A DNA stretch of 64,000 bases from assembly GCF_015291625.1 (NCBI RefSeq), contig NZ_CP030047.1:6882001-6946000 (forward strand). The letters are read 5' to 3'. Below, piece after piece: positions 34,295-40,551 of the stretch. Made by a program: the position numbers and the translations under genes. The notes beneath the pieces are model-generated. The model searched no databases and had not been told where the DNA came from. It was given only the letters and a program-made list of their open reading frames with translations. The DNA comes from Bradyrhizobium sp. CCBAU 53421. GTDB lineage: Bacteria > Pseudomonadota > Alphaproteobacteria > Rhizobiales > Xanthobacteraceae. Position 1 is the stretch's first letter, and every line of letters begins with the position of its first letter.

Positions 34295-35257
34295 CTACCG
34301 CTTTCGTATTGCGAGGATCACTGCGCGCGCTGATTTCAAAAACCTTTCGACCACAGGCGTGGTCGATCTGTGTTTCAACCGTTGGATTACGATCGGAAGC
34401 GTCTGCGAACATTCGAGCGGCAGCGCGTGCAATTGCCACCGGTCGGCGGCATGGTGATAGGCGTGTTCAGATATGACGGTTAAATATTTGCCCGTCGCCA
34501 CAAGTTGCAGGCGTAGTTGCATCGAGTAGGTCGCGACCGCGGCATCCGGCACCGGCAGTCCTCGTTGCCTGAATTGATCTTCCAGGATGAGACGGGCAAT
34601 GCTGTCAGTAGCAGCAAGAATCCACGTCTCTCCCGTCAAATCACTCCAGCTGACCTCGTTCCGCCGCGCAAGATGATGGGTCGAACTTGCTACGACCTTA
34701 AGTTTCTCCTCGAGCAGATGTTCGACAAACAATTCGCCGTCGATGTTTTCGTGCGGCCGCCGCCCTAGAAGAACGTCTACGCCGCGCTCCATGAGTGAAT
34801 GGTACTCGGGCGCCGAGACGCGCATGCTGGTCTCAAAGACATGCACAGCAATGCCGGGATAGCGGGTTCGGAGATGCGTGATGATGTCAGCCATCAACCC
34901 TCCGGCGATGAAAGCCATGTCGGCGCCGACACGTACGACGCCTCGGCCACCATCGGTCAGGAACGCGATATCGCGCATACCGAGATCGAGTGTATCGAGC
35001 GCCTGGCGCCCGCGGGCGACTAAGGCTTCGCCAGCTGCGGTCAGCACCGCCCCGCGCGGACCGCGGTCAAGCAAACGAACGCCGGCGAACCGCTCAAGGT
35101 CGGCGATAGCCTGCGATACTGCGGGCTGCGTAACTGCCAAGAACGTGGCAGCTTTCGCCATACTACCAAGTTCGGCGACGATGGTGAGCGTGTAAAGGTC
35201 ACGCAGCTTCAGTGACCGCCGAAGCCGAACCCTCGCGGCGTCTTCTCGCGTAGCCAT
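34295..35257 (-). CDS. LysR-family transcriptional regulator
   Basis: 320 residues from the ATG at 35257 (AAGGA six bases upstream; 35263 is an alternative start). The helix-turn-helix is near residues 15-60 (LRDLYTLTIVAELGSMAKAATFLAVTQPAVSQAIADLERFAGVRLLDR). The periplasmic-binding-protein-like effector domain follows, with GVRVGADMAFIAGGLM-type opening. It is divergent from the flavodoxin/DUF899/tautomerase/hydrolase operon across 190 bp, the classic arrangement for a LysR activator of that operon. The effector is probably a substrate or product of those enzymes. Confidence 0.9.
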   Translation of the reverse strand: MATREDAARVRLRRSLKLRDLYTLTIVAELGSMAKAATFLAVTQPAVSQAIADLERFAGVRLLDRGPRGAVLTAAGEALVARGRQALDTLDLGMRDIAFLTDGGRGVVRVGADMAFIAGGLMADIITHLRTRYPGIAVHVFETSMRVSAPEYHSLMERGVDVLLGRRPHENIDGELFVEHLLEEKLKVVASSTHHLARRNEVSWSDLTGETWILAATDSIARLILEDQFRQRGLPVPDAAVATYSMQLRLQLVATGKYLTVISEHAYHHAADRWQLHALPLECSQTLPIVIQRLKHRSTTPVVERFLKSARAVILAIRKR

Positions 35258-35268
35258 AACCATTCCTT

Positions 35269-35278
35269 ATATCGATAT
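35269..35278. promoter_or_regulatory. Palindrome in the LysR divergent promoter
   Basis: Perfect 10-bp palindrome ATATCGATAT lies 12 bases before the lysR start codon and about 170 bp before the flavodoxin gene. It could be an autoregulatory LysR site, but the standard T-N11-A pattern is not clearly delimited. Confidence 0.3.
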
Positions 35279-35447
35279 TTTAGCTTTGGCAATTCTGCGC
35301 GCTGGCTCTCCTGCTCATGTTTGACCCACTGATCGGTGATCCTTAGGACCGCCGACAAGTTTGCAATCGAGACATTTCGCTCCGTCACAGCACACGCGAT
35401 CCAGGGTGTGTTGGCAGTGACTTTTGGTTTCCAAGGAGGACCTTGTC

Positions 35448-36074
35448 ATGATTACTGTCGCAATCGTCTTTCACTCGGGCAACGGGCACACTCTCAAGCA
35501 GGCGAAAGCCGTTGCTGAAGGCGTACAGGGTGTCGATGGAGCTCGCGCCCAGCTCATTTCAGTCGAGAAGTTCGACGACCACTGGGGCGATCTCGAAAAG
35601 GCCGAAGCAATCATCTTCGGTGCGCCGACCTACATGGGCAGCGCTTCGGCCGAGTTCAAACGATTCATGGATGCTTCGAGCAAGGTTTGGTACGCCCAAG
35701 GTTGGAAGGACAAGATCGCTGCGGGCTTCACCAATTCGGCGAGCCAAAGCGGCGACAAACTCAACACGCTGCTCCAGTTCGTGATATTCGCCGGTCAGCA
35801 CAGTATGACGTGGATCAACTCCGGCATGTTGCCGGGCAACAACAACTCCAAGGGAAGCATCGAGGATCTGAATCGCCTTGGCGGCTTCATCGGTGCCATG
35901 GCGCAGAGCAACTTCGACGAGCCGGCCGACGTCGCCCCTCCTGCGACCGACCTGCGCACGGCGGCCAAATTCGGCGCGCGGGTTGCGGAGGCGACAATAC
36001 GCTGGACTGACGGCAGGAAGGCCCCCGCGGCACAATCAGCCGTCAGCAAGTTCGAAGCTGTCCACGCGACCTGA
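35448..36074 (+). CDS. Flavodoxin-like NAD(P)H-dependent oxidoreductase (WrbA/MdaB-like)
   Basis: 208 residues from the ATG at 35448; AAGGAGG at 35433-35439 fixes the start. The flavodoxin fold is shown by the FMN phosphate loop FHSGNGHTLKQAK (about 7-19) and the second FMN loop AIIFGAPTYMGSASAEFKRFMD. TGFTNSASQSGDKLNTL is typical of the quinone-reductase-like group. It probably reduces quinones or other electrophiles with two electrons. First gene of a four-gene operon; the next gene starts 12 bp downstream. Confidence 0.85.
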   Translation: MITVAIVFHSGNGHTLKQAKAVAEGVQGVDGARAQLISVEKFDDHWGDLEKAEAIIFGAPTYMGSASAEFKRFMDASSKVWYAQGWKDKIAAGFTNSASQSGDKLNTLLQFVIFAGQHSMTWINSGMLPGNNNSKGSIEDLNRLGGFIGAMAQSNFDEPADVAPPATDLRTAAKFGARVAEATIRWTDGRKAPAAQSAVSKFEAVHAT

Positions 36075-36085
36075 AGGAGGCCATC

Positions 36086-36853
36086 ATGGCTCTCAAAGGC
36101 AAACCACGCGACATGAAGGAGTGGCGGCAAGTTCTCCTCGACCCGAATGTTCGATTTCCCGGCGAGTCGAGTGACTACCGGCGCGCGCGCAATGAGCTTC
36201 TGGAGGCGGAGGCAGAGCTTCGGCTTCTGAACGAGAAGGTCGCCGCCAAGCGGCGAGCACTCCCGGCGGGCGGCCTCATCAAGGAAGACTACGTCTTCGA
36301 ATCTGCAGCCTACGGCAACAAGGTGAAGTTCTCGGAGTTGTTCGCACCGGGCAAGAACTCGCTGGTCATCTACAACATGATGTTCCCGCGCTGGCCGAAA
36401 GATCAACGAGCGGGCGCCGCAGAAGGCAAGACAGCGGAGCTGCCCCTTGTCGAGCAGCCTTGTCCGTCGTGCACCTCCGTGGTCGACGGACTCGAGGGCG
36501 CTGCCTTTCACCTCGCTGAGCGCACGAATCTTGTCGTGATCGCGAAGACAAGTCCCGACCGACTCGGCACCTACGCAAATGAGCGCGGGTGGCGCAACAT
36601 TCGGCTGTTGTCCTCGCGCAACAATAGCTTCAATCGCGACTACCACGCAGAAACACCGGACGGCGTTCAGCTTGCGGTCTTGCACGTGTTTTCTCGCGAC
36701 CACGACGGCATACGTCACCATTGGGCGAGCGAAGGGGTATTCAAGCGCGGCGACACCAGTCCGATCGATCCGATCTGGCCGATCTATGGAGTTCTGGATT
36801 TGACACGCGAGGGGCGTGGAGACAGCGCCGCCTATCCCAATCTGCAGTACTAG
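36086..36853 (+). CDS. DUF899 thioredoxin-like protein
   Basis: 255 residues. The region WRQVLLDPNVRFPGESSDYRRARNELLEAEAELRLLNEKVAAKRRALP followed by YVFE, LFAPGKNSLVIYNMMFPRW and CPSCTSVVDGLEGAAFHL is the DUF899 signature. The CPSC motif (Cys126/Cys129) lies in a thioredoxin-like fold, suggesting a thiol-redox or peroxidase-like activity. GAGG precedes the ATG. It is co-oriented and 12 bp after the flavodoxin gene. Exact reaction unknown. Confidence 0.82.
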   Translation: MALKGKPRDMKEWRQVLLDPNVRFPGESSDYRRARNELLEAEAELRLLNEKVAAKRRALPAGGLIKEDYVFESAAYGNKVKFSELFAPGKNSLVIYNMMFPRWPKDQRAGAAEGKTAELPLVEQPCPSCTSVVDGLEGAAFHLAERTNLVVIAKTSPDRLGTYANERGWRNIRLLSSRNNSFNRDYHAETPDGVQLAVLHVFSRDHDGIRHHWASEGVFKRGDTSPIDPIWPIYGVLDLTREGRGDSAAYPNLQY

Positions 36854-36921
36854 AAGGATGTTAAATCCGCGCGTTCGTGCGCCCGGCAATTGGACCGCCG
36901 CGGCGGGAGGAGAATCCGACC

Positions 36922-37332
36922 ATGCCGTATCTGCATCTCGACCTGGCCAAAACCTATCCGTCGCAAACCAAGCGCGAACTCGCGGCTCGCCTGTGTCGTC
37001 TCTACGCGGACGTGATGCAGACGCAGTTGTGGCGTCCCAATGTGGGCATCGCGGAGCTTGGCGAGGATAACCTGTTCCATCTTGGCGCCGACGGTCTTGA
37101 ACCGGTCACGATGGTGCTCGTCGAGACTCGGCGGGGCCGCTCGCCCGATCAACGTCTCGAACTCGGGCGGGGTATCGTCGACATCTGTAGCGAAGTACTG
37201 GGAGTTCCCAGGAAAACGGTACTCGTCGAATTCACCGCTCATAGCGGCGACGAGATGCTTCGTGATGGCGAGTGGACCAATGACTGGACTGCTGCCGAAG
37301 CATGCGCGGCGGGGCCAGCTTCGTCTTCGTAA
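36922..37332 (+). CDS. Tautomerase/MIF-superfamily protein
   Basis: 136 residues from the ATG at 36922 (GGAGGAG upstream). After removal of Met the N-terminal Pro (MPYLHLDLAKTYP) is the catalytic base of the 4-oxalocrotonate tautomerase/MIF superfamily. The downstream segment RPNVGIAELGEDNLFHLGADG and VTMVLVETRRGRSPDQRLELGRGIVDICSEVLGVPRKTVLVEFTAH fits a longer, two-module-like tautomerase. It would tautomerise or hydrate unsaturated keto acids or dehalogenate related compounds. Third gene of the LysR-flanked operon. Confidence 0.75.
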   Translation: MPYLHLDLAKTYPSQTKRELAARLCRLYADVMQTQLWRPNVGIAELGEDNLFHLGADGLEPVTMVLVETRRGRSPDQRLELGRGIVDICSEVLGVPRKTVLVEFTAHSGDEMLRDGEWTNDWTAAEACAAGPASSS

Positions 37333-37348
37333 GATTGCAGGCATCGAC

Positions 37349-38215
37349 ATGACACCAACGCCGAAGCACCACACCGTTCGCGTCAACGGGATCCGAATGC
37401 ATTTCGCGGAGGCTGGGGAAGGCCCGCCCGTCGTCCTGCTCCACGGCTACCCCGAGACGTGGTACGCGTGGCGCAAGCAATGGCCCGATCTGGCCCGCGA
37501 CTACCGCGTCATCATGCCGGATCTGCGCGGCTACGGCGACACCGACAAGCCCGACATCGGCTATGACAAGCGGACGATGGCGGAAGATATCCGGCAGTTT
37601 GTCGCACATCTCGGCTATCACCGGATCGCCCTCGTCGGCCATGATCGCGGCGCCCGGGTCGCGACGCGCTTCGCCAAGGATCATCGGGGCGTGGTCGATC
37701 GGCTGGCGGTACTGGACAACATCCCGACTCGCGTAGTCTTCAATGCGACAGACGCGAGGCTCGCCAGGCTTTACTGGTTCTTCCACTTCCAGCAGGTCCC
37801 GCATCTGCCCGAAGCGTTGATTCAGGGGCGCGAGGAAATCTTCCTTCGTCATTTCTACAGCACGTGGTGCTACGACCCTCGTGCCATCGAAGACGCCGCG
37901 GTCGCCGAGTATGTCCGCGCCTACTCCCAGCCTGGTGCCCTACGCGGAGCGTTCAACGACTATCGGGCGGGACCGGTCGATCTGGAGCAGGACATCGAGG
38001 ACCAGGGCAGTCTGATCGATTGCCCGGTGTTGGCAATCTGGGGATCCGAGTTTGAACTCGTCGGCAAAGCCTTTGATGTATTGGAGGTTTGGAAGGGGTT
38101 GGCGCGCAATGTGCGCGGCGTCGCCATCCCCGAGTGCGGGCATCTCCCTCAGGAGGAACAGCCGGAACGCGTGAATCAGGAACTGCGCGACTTCCTTCGC
38201 GGATGGGGCGGGTGA
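37349..38215 (+). CDS. Alpha/beta hydrolase, haloacetate dehalogenase/epoxide hydrolase-like
   Basis: 288 residues from the ATG at 37349. The oxyanion region is HGYPETWYAWRKQWPDLA (about 32-49), the nucleophile elbow GHDRGARV gives Asp99 and the catalytic His is H265 (PECGHLPQEEQPE). The DRGAR pattern is that of fluoroacetate dehalogenases, but the segment that supplies their His-Trp halide pocket reads RLYWFFHFQQ here. It therefore more likely acts on epoxides or other halides. It ends the operon that also holds flavodoxin, DUF899 and tautomerase genes, an electrophile- or aromatic-detoxifying set. Confidence 0.82.
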   Translation: MTPTPKHHTVRVNGIRMHFAEAGEGPPVVLLHGYPETWYAWRKQWPDLARDYRVIMPDLRGYGDTDKPDIGYDKRTMAEDIRQFVAHLGYHRIALVGHDRGARVATRFAKDHRGVVDRLAVLDNIPTRVVFNATDARLARLYWFFHFQQVPHLPEALIQGREEIFLRHFYSTWCYDPRAIEDAAVAEYVRAYSQPGALRGAFNDYRAGPVDLEQDIEDQGSLIDCPVLAIWGSEFELVGKAFDVLEVWKGLARNVRGVAIPECGHLPQEEQPERVNQELRDFLRGWGG

Positions 38216-38597
38216 AGCCATCGCGACTCGGCCATCACTTCCACGCGCCCGCCCGACGCGTCAAAGTCGGTCAGAAAGACTTGCGGCCGAAAGGCGTGCT
38301 CCAGCGAACGCTGATCGCCGCTGACCGCGCAAAAACGGCAGATTTTGGCGTGCCAGTTCTGTACGGCAAGTAGCGCGCCTCAAGGACGCGAACCGGCCCG
38401 AAGACGGCAACGGGTCATTCTCACCGATTTCAACGTGGCTTCGCGATGACCGCTTGTTCTGCGGAAGCGGACATCGCCGCGCGACCACGACGCGTCGGTT
38501 TTAGGCCAACACCAGACATTTGACTTCGGGATTTCTGATACCATGACGACCTATGTCCCGGCGCTTGAGCGCCGGTCACGCCTGGGGGGATGAATAC
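38216..38597. other. Intergenic region before pobA
   Basis: No gene recognised in these 382 bp. It contains a dispersed repeat (38412-38476) and a perfect 7-bp hairpin CCGGCGC-TTGA-GCGCCGG (38558-38575) about ten bases before the pobA ribosome-binding site, which could be an operator or affect translation. Confidence 0.45.
38412..38476 (+). repeat. Dispersed repeat, left copy flanking pobA-cupin
   Basis: GGGTCATTCTC-ACCGATTTC and the following 45 bases match 40387-40452 in the same orientation with one gap and about four mismatches. The right end is a hairpin ACCGCTTGTTCTGCGGAAGCGGA. A more distant relative with 8-bp inverted ends occupies 39808-39882. Confidence 0.65.
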
Positions 38598-39785
38598 ATG
38601 GATAAAGATACCGCGTTGGTGTGCATCGTTGGCGCTGGTCCCGCTGGGCTAGTGCTCGCCCATATCCTTCACCAGTCGAACATCTCGTTCGTGATCCTGG
38701 AACGTGAGCAATCAGGCGAGCTGCGCAGCCGGACGAAAGCCGGACTGATTGAGCAACGCGCAGTCGCCGCACTCCGACCCTTCGGTCTTGCCGACACCAT
38801 CACGGAGCGCGGAGGCCGCAATGGAATCTGCGAATTCCGTATTGATGGCGAAGTTATCGTCTGCGATTACGGAGCTCCCAGCGATGATGGTCAGGGGCAC
38901 TACATCTACCCGCAGCAGGAGCTTGTCGGCGACTGGGCTGACGCGCTCGTCGCAAAAGGCGGTCAAATTCGCTTCGGAGTAAAGGTCGTCGATGTCGCGG
39001 AGAACGAGACCGATGTGGAGGTGCGGGCGGTTACGGCAGCGAACGATGAACCTTTCACAGTCCGGGCCGAAGCTGTCGTGGCCTGCGACGGCGCTGGAAG
39101 CGTGGTCGCGCGGGCGGCCGGGTTCGAGACGTTCGAGGTCGCCCACCCGTTCCGTTGGCTTGCGGTCATTGCTGCAATTGCCCCGCCAAGCCCTCGCACC
39201 GTTTACGCGCTGCACCCTAGAGGGTTCGCGGGGCAGTTTCGGCGCTCCGCGACGTCGACAAGGTATTATTTAGAAGTGCCCATTACCGACAAGCTTGCCG
39301 ACTGGCCTGACGAACGCATTTGGGCGGAGCTGGAAGAGCGCATGGCTATTCCCGACCAGTTACCCCTGGTTCGCGGCAATCTCATCGAGCGGGATTTCCT
39401 CGATCTGCGCGTTCGTGTTCGCGAACCGATGCAGCGGGGCCGTATATTCCTCGCCGGTGATGCAGCTCATATGGTGACGCCGGCGGGTGCGAAAGGCATG
39501 AATATGGCTATTCAGGATGCGATCGAACTCGCGGCCGGCCTATGTGAACGTTACGGCGGCGCTGCCAATGGCGACCGCCTCGGGAGTTACACCGCTTCGC
39601 GGCTCCCGGACATCTGGCGGTATCAGGAGTTCTCAAACTGGATGCTTAGCATTCTTCATGCCGGACCTGCCGGGCAGACGGACAAACAGGACTTTGTTCA
39701 TCGATTGCGCCGCGCGCGGCTTGATCGAATGATCAATGACCCGGTCTACGCCCGTTGGTTCGGACGCACCTACAGCGGCTCTTGA
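38598..39785 (+). CDS. pobA: 4-hydroxybenzoate 3-monooxygenase (FAD, NADPH)
   Basis: 395 residues, equal to known PobA enzymes. The ATG at 38598 has GGGGGA seven bases upstream. Motifs in order: FAD-binding GAGPAG (12-17), LEREQSGELRSRTKAGLIEQRAVAAL (substrate loop typical of PobA), CDGAGSVVA (the DG motif) and LAGDAAHMVTPAGAKGMNMAIQDAIELA (the GD motif). It hydroxylates 4-hydroxybenzoate to protocatechuate. No pobR or pca genes are adjacent; the pair pobA-cupin is bracketed by direct repeats, so it may be an inserted cassette. Confidence 0.88.
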   Translation: MDKDTALVCIVGAGPAGLVLAHILHQSNISFVILEREQSGELRSRTKAGLIEQRAVAALRPFGLADTITERGGRNGICEFRIDGEVIVCDYGAPSDDGQGHYIYPQQELVGDWADALVAKGGQIRFGVKVVDVAENETDVEVRAVTAANDEPFTVRAEAVVACDGAGSVVARAAGFETFEVAHPFRWLAVIAAIAPPSPRTVYALHPRGFAGQFRRSATSTRYYLEVPITDKLADWPDERIWAELEERMAIPDQLPLVRGNLIERDFLDLRVRVREPMQRGRIFLAGDAAHMVTPAGAKGMNMAIQDAIELAAGLCERYGGAANGDRLGSYTASRLPDIWRYQEFSNWMLSILHAGPAGQTDKQDFVHRLRRARLDRMINDPVYARWFGRTYSGS

Positions 39786-39807
39786 GCCAAACTCGCGCGT
39801 GCCAATC

Positions 39808-39882
39808 AATGTCCGAGATGGGTCAATCGCGGAAGTCGACCGCCTGAACAGCATGTCCGTTCGATGCTCATGAGCGGACATT
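39808..39882. repeat. Small repeat with 8-bp terminal inverted repeats
   Basis: Begins AATGTCCG and ends CGGACATT, exact inverted repeats, enclosing about 59 bp including GATGGGTCAATCGCGGAAGT. It resembles the repeats around pobA. It lies in the convergent gap between pobA and the cupin gene. Confidence 0.5.
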
Positions 39883-39923
39883 CGTGAGTTCGCCCGGCAT
39901 GTCTGCCAAGGGCCAAAAGCCGA

Positions 39924-40313
39924 CTAGTCAAGTGGTGCGTCAAGGCCGCTCGGCAGCATGACTATGATAGCGTTCTGTCCTTCCTCGGGGTGGCGCGAGA
40001 TGTGTCCTTTCCCATGCGTATCCTCGACGAGAACAGCTTGTCCCGCCGGAAGGCGCCTCACCTCTCCATCGCTCGTTTCAAATTCCACGTGGCCATCCAG
40101 CCATATGGCGAGGAGACGATCCGGCGGGTTGTGAAAGCCCACTTCGCACACCCCGGGGGGGATGTGAGAAAAACGGATGCGTGACGCCGGGTAGAAAGCC
40201 GAAATTTCAAACGGCGCTTTGTCGGGAAACGCCGGCTTCATCGTCATCGCGATATCGACTTCTCCAAAATGGGATTCCCCGTCGGGCGTTGCATAGATGC
40301 GCAGGCACCTCAT
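39924..40313 (-). CDS. Cupin-domain protein
   Basis: 129 residues from the ATG at 40313 (GGAGGCCGGGG upstream). A single cupin barrel: RIRFSHIPPGVCEVGFHNPPDRLLAIWLDGHVEFETSDGEVRRLPAGQAVLVEDTHGKGHISRHPEEGQNAIIVML. The His residues of HNPP and HGKGH are candidate metal ligands. Small cupins may be isomerases, dioxygenases or sensors; none is indicated. It is convergent with pobA. Confidence 0.75.
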   Translation of the reverse strand: MRCLRIYATPDGESHFGEVDIAMTMKPAFPDKAPFEISAFYPASRIRFSHIPPGVCEVGFHNPPDRLLAIWLDGHVEFETSDGEVRRLPAGQAVLVEDTHGKGHISRHPEEGQNAIIVMLPSGLDAPLD

Positions 40314-40386
40314 CCCCGGCCTCCAATCGCTCCATCTAGCTGAGCACATGGTATGGCCTCTGTGTGTGCAAGGCAATGTCGGGGTT

Positions 40387-40452
40387 GGGTCATTCTCGAC
40401 CGATTTCAACGTGGCTTGGCGATGTCCGCTTGTTCTCCGGAAGCGGATATCG
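40387..40452 (+). repeat. Dispersed repeat, right copy flanking pobA-cupin
   Basis: Direct-repeat partner of 38412-38476. Contains GTCCGCTT...AAGCGGAT arms that can form a hairpin. It lies between the start of the cupin gene and the end of the autotransporter gene. Confidence 0.65.
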
Positions 40453-40495
40453 AACCGCCGGCGTTCATGCGTACGCGCCCCAGTACTCTTTGCTT

Positions 40496-40542
40496 TCCGA
40501 AGTTCGTGTGAGAGCGAGCCGCACCGACGCACGAACTTCGGA
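40496..40542. terminator. Inverted repeat after the autotransporter gene
   Basis: Perfect 13-bp arms TCCGAAGTTCGTG (40496-40508) and CACGAACTTCGGA (40530-40542) with a 21-base loop, ten bases beyond the minus-strand autotransporter stop. There is no T-tract, so it may be a transcript-end hairpin or a site for a protein. Its right arm is part of a 15-base sequence found again at 44618-44632. Confidence 0.45.
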
Positions 40543-40551
40543 ATCGGACCA

